A stretch of DNA of 64,000 nt from an uncultured Eubacteriales bacterium (GCA_934394855.1 CAKRRH010000001.1:62001-126000), one strand, 5' to 3'. Shown: positions 8,294 through 18,021, numbered from the stretch's first letter. Notes: generated by a model not told the origin, from the sequence alone. A program made the numbers and translations.

Positions 8294-8330
8294 GCAAATT
8301 GCTTTATTCGCAGCTTAATACATAAAAAAT

Positions 8331-8381
8331 AAACGATTCGGATTTTTGAGGATCATCTCATCTTTCCGAATCGTTTTTATT
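8331..8381. terminator. Bidirectional intrinsic terminator
   Basis: AAACGATTCGGA (8331-8342) pairs with TCCGAATCGTTT (8365-8376), with T-runs on both strands. It separates two convergent genes. Confidence 0.85.
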
Positions 8382-8393
8382 ATTTTAAAATCA

Positions 8394-8969
8394 CTATTTG
8401 CACTTGATGTGTTCCTCAATAAACTGCGGATATTCAAGTGCTGCCATTTTCAGAAAATGCTCCGCTTGGTCAGGGTGAAAGAATTTTGTCGGCTCACTCG
8501 GCTTTGACAATGAAGCGTAACCGTTTTCCATAAACCGCCGTGCGTCCTCGGTTGTTGCCATCGGTATTTCGCCGTATCTGTCGGTCGGCAAATCATATAG
8601 CCTTTGCCACAGCTCTCTGATCCACGGAACCGAGTTTGAAAAGTGCCTTGAAAGCCGTGCAATGTCGGCACGATATGGAACAAACCACCCGTCGCCGTAT
8701 TCTTCGATAAACCTGTTCAGCTCACATGAATCCCACCGCCAGTCAAGATAGAGATGGGTCATGATTCCCCGATTAAACGGTGTGTCGGACAGCGTGCGGA
8801 AATATTCGCACATTGCGCTGAATCTGTCATCTCTTTTGCGAAAATGGGTCTTGTCTTTCAGATGATAGTCGTCAACTGCGTCAATCAAAATGCTTCCTGC
8901 GAAATAATCGATCGAAGCGTTTTCGTCTATCATATTTGCGAACATCAGGTGAATGGTTGAACCGGGCAT
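8394..8969 (-). CDS. Zinc-dependent phospholipase C-like family protein
   Basis: A 191-residue soluble protein that I place only by motif resemblance. PGSTIHLMFA at the N-terminus, then FAGSILIDAVD, DKTHF and MTHLYLDW repeat the spacing of His/Asp ligands seen in zinc-dependent phospholipase C-like (Zn_dep_PLPC) proteins. Many of those are annotated as hypothetical hydrolases. There is no signal peptide, so if it is a hydrolase it acts in the cytoplasm. It is transcribed on its own, just beyond polC on the same strand and convergent with the gene to its left. The substrate is unknown. Confidence 0.55.
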   Translation of the reverse strand: MPGSTIHLMFANMIDENASIDYFAGSILIDAVDDYHLKDKTHFRKRDDRFSAMCEYFRTLSDTPFNRGIMTHLYLDWRWDSCELNRFIEEYGDGWFVPYRADIARLSRHFSNSVPWIRELWQRLYDLPTDRYGEIPMATTEDARRFMENGYASLSKPSEPTKFFHPDQAEHFLKMAALEYPQFIEEHIKCK

Positions 8970-9022
8970 TGTTTTATATCTCTTTCCTTTTCAGTTTTTG
9001 CGGTATATTTTTTGCTTTTTGC

Positions 9023-12000
9023 TTAGAAAAAGCTGATTTGGTTTGATTTCGGGAGTTTTAGCGCGCCAATCTCGGTTAATGCGTCAACAACCGATTTTGT
9101 AACGCCTGTATTTTGAATGATTTCGTCCTGCGACAAAAATCCTCCGATTTTAGCCGCTTCTTCAAGCGACACCGCCGCATTTTCGCCGACGCCGTTGATT
9201 GACGAAAACGGAAGCCTGATTTTGCCGTCCTCGACCGAATACATATTCGCCTTTGATTTATAAAAATCGACCGGCAAAAATTCAAGTCCTCTGCATTTCA
9301 TCTCAACGACGATCTGCAAAATCGTATGCTTAACATTATCGTTTGCACTTGCGTCCTTGCCCTTTGCCTCAATCTCTCTCATTGCAGCTTCAATGTCGGG
9401 AATCGGCTTTGTGACAAGAGCAGCGTCCATGCCCTCCGAACGGACGGTGAAATATGCCGCATAATATTCGACCGGCCTATATACCTTATACCAGCCGAGT
9501 CGCAGCGCCGAAATCATGTATGCCGCCGCGTGCGCTTTCGGGAACATATATTTGATTTTACGGCAGGATTCAATGTACCATTCGGGCACATCAACCGCTC
9601 TCATGTCGTCTGCCATTGCGTTCCAGTCTTCTTCGGAAACCTTGCCTTTGGCAATCAAGCCTTTACGCACGGTTTCGGTGATTTTGAACGCTCTTCCCTC
9701 TTCCATTCCTTTGTGTATCAAATACATCATGATGTTATCACGAGTACCGATAACATTTGAAATGTCACACTGACCGCTCTTGATAAGCTCCTGGGCGTTG
9801 CCGAGCCAAACGTCAGTGCCATGTGACAGACCTGAAATCTGCAAAAGGTCGGCGAATGTTTTCGGCTGTGTTTCAATCAGCATTTCACGAACAAACGGCG
9901 TTCCTAGCTCAGGCAAAGTGAATGTGCCCGTTTTTGATTTGATCTGTTCTTCGGTAACGCCGAGTGCTTTGGGCGATGTGAACAGGCTCATGACCTTTTC
10001 ATCGCTCATCGGAACGCTCATAACGGGTATTCCGGTGTAAAGCTCAAGATAATGATAAATTGTAGGTACATCATGACCGAGCATATCGAGCTTCAGGATC
10101 GTATCATGAATTGAATGGAAATCGAAGTGGGTTGTGATTATGTCGGAATTTTGGTCGTTCGCCGGGTGTTGAACCGGGCAGAAGTCATAAATTGTCTTAT
10201 CTCTCGGTACAACGATCATGCCCGCAGGGTGCTGACCTGTCGTAGACTTGATTCCGGTGCAGCCCTGAGTCAAATATTCGGTCTGCGCCTTGTTCAGCGT
10301 CATGTTATGCTCAGCCGCATATTTTTTAACATAACCGAACGCAGATTTCGAAGCAACTGTCGAAATCGTTCCCGCTTTGAATACATTGTCCTTGCCGAAC
10401 AGCGTTTCGGTATATTTTTGTGCCGCATTTTGATATTCACCCGAAAAGTTAAGGTCAATATCAGGCACCTTGTCGCCCTTGAATCCGAGGAAGGTTTCAA
10501 ATGGAATATCATGTCCGTCGCGGTCAAGCTCTTCGCCGCAGTTTGGGCATTTTTTCGGCGGCAAATCAAAGCCCGAACCATATTCGCCTTTGGTGTAAAA
10601 CTCGCAATATTTGCATTTTTTGCAAATATAGTGCGGAGCGAGCGGATTTACTTCGGAAATGCCTGCCCTTGTCGCAACAAACGACGAGCCGACCGAACCA
10701 CGGGAGCCTACCAAATAGCCGTGGTCGTTTGAATCCTCAACAACCTTTTGCGCCGCAACATACATGATTGAAAATCCGTTTTTGATGATTGAACCAAGCT
10801 CTTTATCAAGTCGCTTTTGAACGATTTCGGGAAGCGGATCGCCATAGACCTCTTTTGCTGTTTTGTAGCAGTCATTGGTCAAGCTTTCGTCCGAACCCGG
10901 AATTGACGGCGGATAGTTGCCTTCGGGAATCGGTCGAATATCCTCAATCATGTCGGCAATCTTATTCGGATTGTCGATTACGACTTCATGAGCAAGCTTC
11001 TCACCGAGATATGAAAAATCCTCCATCATCTCGGTCGTTGTTTTGAGATAAAGCGGCGCTTGATTATCAGCGTCGGAAAAGCCCTTGCCGTGCATGATGA
11101 TTGCACGAAACTGTGCATCACTGGGCTTTAAAAAATGGACATCGCCCGTTGCAACAACAGGCTTGTTGAGCTTTTGTCCGATTTTGATGATTGTCCTTAC
11201 ATTACTGCACAAATCCTCTTCCGTACACATTCCGCTTCTGACCATGAACTCATTGTTGCCGTTCGGCTGAACCTCAAGATAGTCGTAATATGAAGCAATG
11301 TTAAGCAAGTCGCCCCACGGCTTGCCCTCGACGATTGCACGGTAAAGCTCGCCCTGTTCGCAAGCCGAGCCGATGATCAATCCCTCACGGTGTTTGTCAA
11401 GCTCCGACCTCGGAATTCGCGGATTGCGATAGAAATATTCAAGATGTGCTTTGGACACAAGCTTGTAAAGATTTTTTAATCCGGTGAGGTTTTTCACCAG
11501 CAAGATCATATGATAGCTCTTTTGCTTTTTCGGATTGCTTCCCGCAAGAGCCGAGTTGATTGACTGAATTGAATTTGCATTTTCATCGTTTGAACTCAAA
11601 ATTTTTGCAAGGCCGACAAAAATCAATCCGCAGATATTTGCGTCGTCATATGCTCTGTGATGGTTAAATTCAGGCAGATGAAGTGCCTTTGCAACGGTGT
11701 CGAGCTTATAATTTTTAATGCTCGTTAAAAGCGCACGAGCCATTGGAACCGTGTCGATATATGTTGGGTTAAAGTCAATTCCCTGACGCTTTGCCGCCGC
11801 CCTGACGAACGATACATCAAAGTTTGCGTTGTGCGCAATCAGCGGTGCGTCGCCCGCAAAATCAAGGAATTGCTTTAATGCTTCGGCTTCAAGCGGCGCG
11901 TCCTTTACCATTTCGTCGGTAATTCCCGTAAGCTCGGTGATTTTTGCCGAGATCGGCATTTGCGGATTGACAAGCGTGCCGAATTTATCAACAACCTCGC

Positions 12001-13363
12001 CGTTTTTTATTCTAACCGCACCAAATTCGGTTATGCGGTCGTTTGTGAAATTAAGTCCTGTGGTTTCAAGGTCAAATGCAATAAATTCGCCGTCAAAAGG
12101 CTCGTCCTTTTCTCCCGAAACCGCCTTTACAAAGTCGTTTACGAAATATGCCTCGCAGCCATAGAGAATTTTGAACTCTCCGCCTTTTTTGCGGATTGCC
12201 TCAACCGTATTCATAGCCGCAGGGAACGACTGAACAACACCGTGGTCGGTGATTGCAACAGCCTTGTGACCCCATTTATATGCGGTCATGATGAGGTCCT
12301 CTGCAGGCGTCATTGCGTCGAACTGCGACATATTTGTATGCATATGAAGCTCGACTCGTTTTTCTTCGCTCTCGTCTGTTTCGGTGATTTTGTCAACCTT
12401 TGTGATATTTCTTACCGAAAGCACCGTTTCATGCTCATAATCATCATAATCAACCTTGCCCGAAACGATAACCGTTTTGCCGTCGAGCTTACCGATATTA
12501 TTAAAATCCTCTTCCTTTAGGAACATTTTAAGGGTAAATGCGCCTGTGTAGTCGGTGATATATGCCTTTTCAAAAAACTTTCCGCTTTTTGTCTGTCGGC
12601 TTTCGGAATAAAATATATCGCCGCAAATCGTCGCAAGTCCCGAATTCAGCGACAGCTTTCCGATTTCGGTCGGCTCGTTTTGAATTAGTGCACCAAGCAG
12701 CGGCTTTGCCGATTCGGGATTATATTTAAGATTTTCATTGAGCGCAAATTCAGGCAGCTTTGTTGTGATGAATTCCTTAATGCCGAGCTTTTTGAGTGTT
12801 TCCTGCTTTTGCTGTTCTTGCTTAATTTCGTTTTCCTTATCTATTATTGCCTTTGCTTCTCTTGCGTTTTCCTCGGTCATCTCAGCGGTTGCATGAGTCG
12901 TGCCCGAAAACTTAACTTCTGCCGAAATACCAAAGCAATATGCGATATATTTCTTGATTTTTTCGTCCGTTTTGAGCGATTTGATAATATCAAGTCCGCC
13001 GTTTTTGAGGTCAACATTCAAAACGCCGTTTTCATATGTAAAATCCGCTCCGTCAAAAAATCCGTTCAGCTTTGACGAGCGCCGTTTGAGCCTTGCGATC
13101 ATGTCCGGACAATATTCTGCCGAAAACGGAATATTATCATAAATCACGGTTACATCGCACAGATTTAACCGCAAATTTTGCTTAATATCCTGTTCGGCAA
13201 TGCAAACATCGTTGAAATTTGCATATTTTTCGCCCTTAAAATCGCAATATAGCGCCCGTTTTTGTTTGTCGATTCGACATCTGACGCATTCATAATTGCC
13301 GAAATTTCTGAGCGAACGCTGACTGAGCGCACCCTCAAATACTTCTTTTACCGTCTTTCCCAT
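9023..13363 (-). CDS. polC: DNA polymerase III, PolC type
   Basis: Replicative polymerase of low-GC Gram-positive bacteria. Domains in order: N-terminal and OB regions to about residue 330; PHP domain from about 338 (ELHMHTNMS, AITDHG); embedded 3'-5' exonuclease from about 430 (FDLETTGL, AHNANFD, HHRAYDDA); then PHP remainder, a four-Cys zinc site (CKKCKYC...CPNCG), palm aspartates in PDIDLNFSG, and C-terminal fingers/duplex-binding parts. About 1446 residues, family-typical. The start is unclear: neither ATG 13363 nor GTG 13372 has a good ribosome binding site. A good site 25-30 nt upstream serves an overlapping 18-codon ORF instead (13335-13391). Confidence 0.97.
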   Translation of the reverse strand: MGKTVKEVFEGALSQRSLRNFGNYECVRCRIDKQKRALYCDFKGEKYANFNDVCIAEQDIKQNLRLNLCDVTVIYDNIPFSAEYCPDMIARLKRRSSKLNGFFDGADFTYENGVLNVDLKNGGLDIIKSLKTDEKIKKYIAYCFGISAEVKFSGTTHATAEMTEENAREAKAIIDKENEIKQEQQKQETLKKLGIKEFITTKLPEFALNENLKYNPESAKPLLGALIQNEPTEIGKLSLNSGLATICGDIFYSESRQTKSGKFFEKAYITDYTGAFTLKMFLKEEDFNNIGKLDGKTVIVSGKVDYDDYEHETVLSVRNITKVDKITETDESEEKRVELHMHTNMSQFDAMTPAEDLIMTAYKWGHKAVAITDHGVVQSFPAAMNTVEAIRKKGGEFKILYGCEAYFVNDFVKAVSGEKDEPFDGEFIAFDLETTGLNFTNDRITEFGAVRIKNGEVVDKFGTLVNPQMPISAKITELTGITDEMVKDAPLEAEALKQFLDFAGDAPLIAHNANFDVSFVRAAAKRQGIDFNPTYIDTVPMARALLTSIKNYKLDTVAKALHLPEFNHHRAYDDANICGLIFVGLAKILSSNDENANSIQSINSALAGSNPKKQKSYHMILLVKNLTGLKNLYKLVSKAHLEYFYRNPRIPRSELDKHREGLIIGSACEQGELYRAIVEGKPWGDLLNIASYYDYLEVQPNGNNEFMVRSGMCTEEDLCSNVRTIIKIGQKLNKPVVATGDVHFLKPSDAQFRAIIMHGKGFSDADNQAPLYLKTTTEMMEDFSYLGEKLAHEVVIDNPNKIADMIEDIRPIPEGNYPPSIPGSDESLTNDCYKTAKEVYGDPLPEIVQKRLDKELGSIIKNGFSIMYVAAQKVVEDSNDHGYLVGSRGSVGSSFVATRAGISEVNPLAPHYICKKCKYCEFYTKGEYGSGFDLPPKKCPNCGEELDRDGHDIPFETFLGFKGDKVPDIDLNFSGEYQNAAQKYTETLFGKDNVFKAGTISTVASKSAFGYVKKYAAEHNMTLNKAQTEYLTQGCTGIKSTTGQHPAGMIVVPRDKTIYDFCPVQHPANDQNSDIITTHFDFHSIHDTILKLDMLGHDVPTIYHYLELYTGIPVMSVPMSDEKVMSLFTSPKALGVTEEQIKSKTGTFTLPELGTPFVREMLIETQPKTFADLLQISGLSHGTDVWLGNAQELIKSGQCDISNVIGTRDNIMMYLIHKGMEEGRAFKITETVRKGLIAKGKVSEEDWNAMADDMRAVDVPEWYIESCRKIKYMFPKAHAAAYMISALRLGWYKVYRPVEYYAAYFTVRSEGMDAALVTKPIPDIEAAMREIEAKGKDASANDNVKHTILQIVVEMKCRGLEFLPVDFYKSKANMYSVEDGKIRLPFSSINGVGENAAVSLEEAAKIGGFLSQDEIIQNTGVTKSVVDALTEIGALKLPKSNQISFF

Positions 13364-13391
13364 ATACTGCACAAAACGCCGAAATCGGCAT
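13335..13391 (-). CDS. Putative 18-codon leader ORF overlapping the polC start
   Basis: An ATG at 13391 is preceded by GAAAGGATAA, the best ribosome binding site in the ispG-polC gap. It opens an 18-codon frame (MPISAFCAVYGKDGKRSI) that is out of frame with polC and stops inside it at 13335. polC itself lacks an obvious site, so translation may be coupled to this leader. It could also be a chance ORF. No protein evidence is available. Confidence 0.3.
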   Translation of the reverse strand: MPISAFCAVYGKDGKRSI

Positions 13392-13418
13392 TTATCCTTT
13401 CAAATTCAAACTAATAAT

Positions 13419-14465
13419 TTACAGCTTGTCGATCTCGCTCATGAGTTCATCGAACAATTTATCTTCATCAACACGGCGCAAAATCTCGCCTTTTTTAAAT
13501 ATCATTCCGCATTTATCTCCACCGGCTACTCCGATGTCAGCTTCCCTTGCCTCGCCGGGTCCGTTCACAACGCAACCCATGACCGCAACCGTTATCGGCT
13601 TGTCAACATCTTTCAAAGCGTCCTCGACCCTTTTTGCCAAAGCCACAAGGTCAATCTTTGTTCGTCCGCAGGTCGGGCATGATACAACATTCACTCCAAA
13701 CCGCCGTTTGCCTGTCGCTTTTAATATATCCTTTGCGGCATAGACCTCTTTTACGGGGTCGTCGGTGAGTGAAACCCTGATCGTGTCGCCGATTCCGCAA
13801 AGAAGCAATCCGCCGATTCCGGCAGCCGACTTCACAAGCCCCATTCGCTCAGTACCGGCCTCGGTCACTCCCAAATGGAGCGGATAGATGAATTTATCTG
13901 CCGCCAGCTTATATGCGTCACTCATCATCTGAACATCGGACGATTTGATTGATATAACAATGTTGTCAAAATCAAATTTTTCAAGCAGTTTAACATGATA
14001 TTCCGCTGACTCGACAAGCGCATTTGCGCATACCTTGCCGTATTTTTGCAAAATATGCTTTTCAAGCGAACCCGAATTTACCCCAATTCTGATCGGAATA
14101 TTATGCTCGTTGCATTTATCCGCAACCGCTTTAACTCTTGAGTCATCGCCGATGTTGCCGGGGTTGATTCTGATTTTGTCAACGCCTGCCTCGACGCATT
14201 CAAGCGCAATTTTATAGTCAAAATGAATGTCCGCAACGATCGGAACATTGACCGCATTTTTCAGCGCCGAAATCAGCCGCACATCATCAAGAGTCGGCAC
14301 CGATACACGAATTATCTCACAGCCTGCGCTCTCAAGCCTTTTCGCCTGTTCGACATTGCCCTCGACATTGCTTGCAATGACATTCAACATCGACTGCACA
14401 GCGACAGGTTCTCCGCCGCCGATTGCAATATTGCCTATTTTCACTGTTTTTGTATAATCAGCCAT
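13419..14465 (-). CDS. ispG: 4-hydroxy-3-methylbut-2-enyl diphosphate synthase
   Basis: MEP-pathway iron-sulfur enzyme that converts MEcPP to HMBPP. The product has the N-terminal TIM barrel (VQSMLN, VADIHFDYKIAL, IRINPGNIG). The cluster-binding cysteines are in SCPTCGRTKID and GCVVNGPGEAREADIG, and the length is normal at about 348 residues. I prefer ATG 14465 over the in-frame GTG 14474, because GAGCGGTGA then serves as the ribosome binding site. It follows rseP by 42 nt and precedes polC, the common clostridial order. Confidence 0.97.
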   Translation of the reverse strand: MADYTKTVKIGNIAIGGGEPVAVQSMLNVIASNVEGNVEQAKRLESAGCEIIRVSVPTLDDVRLISALKNAVNVPIVADIHFDYKIALECVEAGVDKIRINPGNIGDDSRVKAVADKCNEHNIPIRIGVNSGSLEKHILQKYGKVCANALVESAEYHVKLLEKFDFDNIVISIKSSDVQMMSDAYKLAADKFIYPLHLGVTEAGTERMGLVKSAAGIGGLLLCGIGDTIRVSLTDDPVKEVYAAKDILKATGKRRFGVNVVSCPTCGRTKIDLVALAKRVEDALKDVDKPITVAVMGCVVNGPGEAREADIGVAGGDKCGMIFKKGEILRRVDEDKLFDELMSEIDKL

Positions 14466-14507
14466 AGTTTTCACCGCTCAAAATATAATGTTATAACTCA
14501 TGATTTA

Positions 14508-15575
14508 TTACGCAATCCATTGCCACAGATCTTTCACGACAAGCACCGCCATCAGCAGCAGCAAAAGCCCCATTCCGATTGCATGAACGATTGCTTCATG
14601 CTTGACCGGCTTTTTGCGTATTCCCTCAATTACGAGGAATAAAATTCGGCTGCCGTCAAGCGCCGGAATCGGCAAAAGATTGAATATTCCGAGGTTTACC
14701 GTTATCATGCAAAGGATTCGCAAAAGATATAACAATCCTGCGACACCGTCGACCGCAATGCTTGAGACCGCTCCCGACACTACCTTTGTTACACCGACAG
14801 GACCGGACAGATCGTTCAGTCCGTATTTGCCCGAAACAAGGTCGATCAGCGACATCCAAACAAGCCGACCCATTGACACGGTTCGCAAAAACGACTGCTT
14901 CATTGTGACAAAAAAGTTATTGTTTTCGCCATATAGCCTAAAATCGAGCGAGATTACATTTCTGCCCTCATATTCCTGAAGGTTGAATTTCACCTTATCA
15001 AGCGACACTTTTTTGCCGTCACGCTCGACGGTCATTGATACAACCCCGTCAAAATCGTTTCCGAGCATATAGGAAATGTCGTCGGGCGAATAGATTTTTC
15101 TGCCGTTTATCGATATTATCGAATCGTCGATTTTAAGCGGAGTCGTGCCTGTATTTGACACGGCGCCGTCAACAAATTCGCCGATTTTGTTGGTTGTGAG
15201 CCTCGGCTGCATTGAGACGATCACTACCATTATCAAAAATCCCAGAATTATGTTGAAAACAGCGCCCGCCGCCACGATCAATATTCGTTTGTAAACCTTT
15301 GCCTTGCAAAATGCACGCTCGTCTGTGCTTTCTTCATCTTCGCCCTCCATTGCACAATAGCCGCCGATTGGCAAAAGTCTTAATGCATAGAGCGTTTCGC
15401 CTTTTTGCTTTTTGAAAAGCGCAGGGCCAAAGCCGACCGCAAATTCATTCACCTTTACCTTGAACAGCTTTGCCACGATAAAATGACCGAATTCATGAAT
15501 GGTGATAATCAGGCAAAATACAATTATTGCGACCAAAATCGGCCAAATGAAATTAAGAACATCAACAAATGTCAC
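14508..15575 (-). CDS. rseP: Site-2 intramembrane zinc metalloprotease (RseP/RasP)
   Basis: Intramembrane protease that releases membrane-tethered regulators such as anti-sigma factors and trims signal peptides. The zinc motif HEFGH lies in the first membrane segment. A PDZ domain follows at about residues 130-210, and the third zinc ligand motif is in LLPIPALDGSRI near the C-terminus. The start is GTG 15575, preceded by GGAGG at 7 nt. An upstream frame to 15656 overlaps dxr and lacks a site. A membrane-anchored anti-sigma factor (5796-6134) is a possible substrate, by inference only. Confidence 0.95.
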   Translation of the reverse strand: MTFVDVLNFIWPILVAIIVFCLIITIHEFGHFIVAKLFKVKVNEFAVGFGPALFKKQKGETLYALRLLPIGGYCAMEGEDEESTDERAFCKAKVYKRILIVAAGAVFNIILGFLIMVVIVSMQPRLTTNKIGEFVDGAVSNTGTTPLKIDDSIISINGRKIYSPDDISYMLGNDFDGVVSMTVERDGKKVSLDKVKFNLQEYEGRNVISLDFRLYGENNNFFVTMKQSFLRTVSMGRLVWMSLIDLVSGKYGLNDLSGPVGVTKVVSGAVSSIAVDGVAGLLYLLRILCMITVNLGIFNLLPIPALDGSRILFLVIEGIRKKPVKHEAIVHAIGMGLLLLLMAVLVVKDLWQWIA

Positions 15576-15591
15576 AAGCTTTCCTCCAAGT

Positions 15592-16737
15592 TCAGTTACC
15601 GAATCGTGAATATACCTCTGCTCTTGTCGCTTTGTCGCACTCGAGCACCTCGTCAAGCGTTGAATATTCCGCTTTTTTCACGGATTCAAGCGCAAACCGA
15701 GCGATATTTTCAATATCAAGAAATCCGATTTTATCCTTCAAAAACAGCTCGACCGCAACCTCGTTTGCCGCATTAACGGCGCAGGGGGCTAGCCCTCCGA
15801 TCCTGATTGCTTTTATCATTATTTTAAGACAGCCGAAGGTATCATAATCAGGCTGATAAAACGAAAGATTTCCGACTTTTGTCAGGTCAAGGGGTGCAAC
15901 CGGCGACTCATATCTTTCGGGGTAGGTCAACGCATATTGAATCGGGATTCGCATATCCGGCACGCCAAGCTGAGCAATTACCGAATTGTCGTTATATTCA
16001 ACCATTGAATGAACAATGCTCTCACGGTGAACAACGACATCGATCATGTCCGGAGTCACGCTGAACAGATGAAGTGCCTCGGCAACCTCAAAGCCCTTGT
16101 TCATCATTGTAGCGGAATCGATGGTAATTTTTGCACCCATGTCCCAATTCGGGTGTTTGAGTGCGTCCTCTTTGGTCATGCTTTTGAGTTCGTCTCTTGT
16201 TTTCCCGAAAAACGGACCGCCCGAGGCTGTCAATATGATTTTTTTAAGCGCATTATTCGGCGCTTTGCCTTGCAAGCACTGAAAAATTGCCGAATGTTCT
16301 GAATCGACCGGCAAAATGTCGACGCCGTTTTCATGAGCCAATTTCATCACAAAATCGCCGCCTGCGACAAGCGTTTCCTTGTTGGCAAGCGCAATTTTCT
16401 TCTTAGCGACGATCGCCGCAACCGTCGGAACAAGTCCTCTCATTCCGACAAGCGAATTTACAACCGTGTCAGCGTCTTCGCTTGCCGCAACCTCTAACAA
16501 TGCGTCGTCGCCGCCGAGGACCTTTGTCGAAGTATCCTTTACACGAACAGCCAGATCCCTTGCCGAAGCATCATCTGCCATGACCGCAATCTTCGGCGAA
16601 AACTCTCTTATTTGCCGTTCCATGACATCAACTCGTCTGTTAGCACTGAGAGCCGTTACTTCATAATTCATTTTTCTGCAAACATCAAGCGTTTGCGTGC
16701 CGATTGAGCCTGTTGAGCCGAGAATTGACAGTTTCAT
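15592..16737 (-). CDS. dxr: 1-deoxy-D-xylulose 5-phosphate reductoisomerase
   Basis: Second enzyme of the MEP isoprenoid pathway, NADPH-dependent. Visible are the N-terminal nucleotide-binding motif LGSTGSIGTQTL, LANKETLVAGG, the metal and substrate region DSEHSAIFQCLQG, the flexible-loop region IDSATMMNKGFE, and NAANEVAVELFL. It is about 381 residues, typical length. ATG 16737 (MKLSILGS) is preferred over an upstream GTG at 16746. It lies between cdsA and rseP in the conserved envelope block. Confidence 0.97.
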   Translation of the reverse strand: MKLSILGSTGSIGTQTLDVCRKMNYEVTALSANRRVDVMERQIREFSPKIAVMADDASARDLAVRVKDTSTKVLGGDDALLEVAASEDADTVVNSLVGMRGLVPTVAAIVAKKKIALANKETLVAGGDFVMKLAHENGVDILPVDSEHSAIFQCLQGKAPNNALKKIILTASGGPFFGKTRDELKSMTKEDALKHPNWDMGAKITIDSATMMNKGFEVAEALHLFSVTPDMIDVVVHRESIVHSMVEYNDNSVIAQLGVPDMRIPIQYALTYPERYESPVAPLDLTKVGNLSFYQPDYDTFGCLKIMIKAIRIGGLAPCAVNAANEVAVELFLKDKIGFLDIENIARFALESVKKAEYSTLDEVLECDKATRAEVYSRFGN

Positions 16738-16784
16738 TTTATGCACCGTTTTACGACTTTATAAAGCCGCCTTTCATATTTTTA

Positions 16785-16988
16785 TTATAATTCTAAAAGC
16801 GTCTTGCAAAAATAGATCACATCCGACATCGGATTGTGATAATATGGCTCGCACTCGATAAAGCCTGCCTTTTTATAAAGATGTATAGCCGATTTAAGCG
16901 GCTCGATTGTGTCTAAAACCATTCTCTTATATTCTGCGCTTTTCTCATGAAACATGATTTCGTCAATCAGCCTTTCGTCGGGCTTCAT
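16785..16988 (-). pseudogene. Remnant of a GNAT N-acetyltransferase (C-terminal part only)
   Basis: The 67-codon frame matches only the last third of a GNAT acetyltransferase: KRMVLDTIEPLKSAIHLYKKAGF followed by YYHNPMSDVIYF, the usual end of the fold. The acetyl-CoA-binding motif (R/Q-x-x-G-x-G/A) and everything before it are missing. Upstream (16989-17131) I see only a stem-loop and no matching coding sequence. It interrupts the close cdsA-dxr spacing. I read it as a decayed insertion, and translation is doubtful. Confidence 0.65.
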
Positions 16989-17086
16989 TACCCGACTTTC
17001 GGGTTTAACACGCTAACCGATTATTATGTTCAAATCAAATCATGTTTTATCCGATTAAATATCTCATGAAATCATGTATTTAATCA

Positions 17087-17125
17087 TCAAAACCCATTGC
17101 GCAAAAATTCAGGTGCGCAACGGGT
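17087..17125 (-). terminator. Candidate terminator after cdsA
   Basis: On the minus strand ACCCGTTGCGC (17125-17115) pairs with GCGCAATGGGT (17102-17092), followed by TTTTGATG. The stem is strong but the T-run is short, so termination may be partial. Confidence 0.5.
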
Positions 17126-17131
17126 GAATTT

Positions 17132-17983
17132 TCAATGTGTAAGAATCGGAACGAATTGAATGAAGAACAAGGTGCAGGGCGCTGTCAAAATGACGCTGTC
17201 GATTCGGTCAAGCATTCCGCCGTGTCCGGGCATGATTTTGCCGAAATCCTTGATTCCCGCTTCTCTTTTAATTAATGAAAAACTGAGATCTCCGATCATT
17301 CCGCAGATTGAAACGACAACGGCATAGACAATCAGCCAAAGGAAGTTGACCGTGCCTTTTTCTCTGAGCATTGCAAACTGCCAAAACAGTCCGACGCCGA
17401 CAAATACGATTATCACAAGCGCAACACCGCCGATTGAGCCTTCGATCGTCTTTTTCGGGCTGATGTGCGGCGCTAATTTATGTTTTCCGAAAAATCTTCC
17501 TGCGAAATATGCGCCCGTGTCTGCGATCCATGCGCCGAGCAGTGCAAGCAGAACAAACATGAATCCGTCATTTCCCGAAAATGAATCGGGCTTAAAGGTC
17601 GGAAGTGAGTTAATATATAATATTGATGAGAGTGAAAAGGGTATGAATGCAGACATCATGAAGGTATAGGATACCATTCGCAAATCAAGCTTGTCGTGCT
17701 GAACCAGCATGATTATCAGCATTGTCAAAATATAAAGTCCGGTGATTGCAACGCCGACAGGATAGAATCTGAACAGCTGAAAAAACGGTACGGTTGCCGA
17801 ATAGAGCAAGCTCACGCACAAAAGCGGTTTATTCGTAACGATTTTGGTGGATCTCAACGCTTCCACCATTGCCATTACAATCGCCGCCGCTATGATAATG
17901 TTAAATACAATAGTATCTCTGAGCGCCAGCCAAACAAGCACAAACGCAATGCCGAAAAGCGCCGTAATTATCCTCTGCTTCAT
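17132..17983 (-). CDS. cdsA: Phosphatidate cytidylyltransferase
   Basis: Makes CDP-diacylglycerol from phosphatidic acid and CTP in the membrane, the branch point of phospholipid synthesis. The product has about eight hydrophobic segments. The signature near the C-terminus is intact: DTGAYFAGRFFGKHKLAPHISPKKT, then FSLIKREAGIKDFG and MPGHGGMLDRIDS. It is 283 residues, typical. In related genomes it directly follows uppS. Here an accessory segment of about 1.35 kb separates them. Confidence 0.95.
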   Translation of the reverse strand: MKQRIITALFGIAFVLVWLALRDTIVFNIIIAAAIVMAMVEALRSTKIVTNKPLLCVSLLYSATVPFFQLFRFYPVGVAITGLYILTMLIIMLVQHDKLDLRMVSYTFMMSAFIPFSLSSILYINSLPTFKPDSFSGNDGFMFVLLALLGAWIADTGAYFAGRFFGKHKLAPHISPKKTIEGSIGGVALVIIVFVGVGLFWQFAMLREKGTVNFLWLIVYAVVVSICGMIGDLSFSLIKREAGIKDFGKIMPGHGGMLDRIDSVILTAPCTLFFIQFVPILTH

Positions 17984-17999
17984 ATTAAAACATACCTTT

Positions 18000-18015
18000 C
18001 ATCTTTAAACTGTCC
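18000..18015 (-). repeat. Direct repeat at the right-hand (cdsA) edge of the accessory segment
   Basis: CATCTTTAAACTGTCC on the plus strand, an exact copy of 19351-19366. The pair brackets the genes inserted between uppS and cdsA. Confidence 0.85.
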
Positions 18016-18021
18016 ATTTAT

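Noticed and set aside
15576..15656. An N-terminal extension on rseP overlapping the dxr end
   Set aside because: GTG 15575 has a strong GGAGG site at the right distance, and the extension shows no family similarity.
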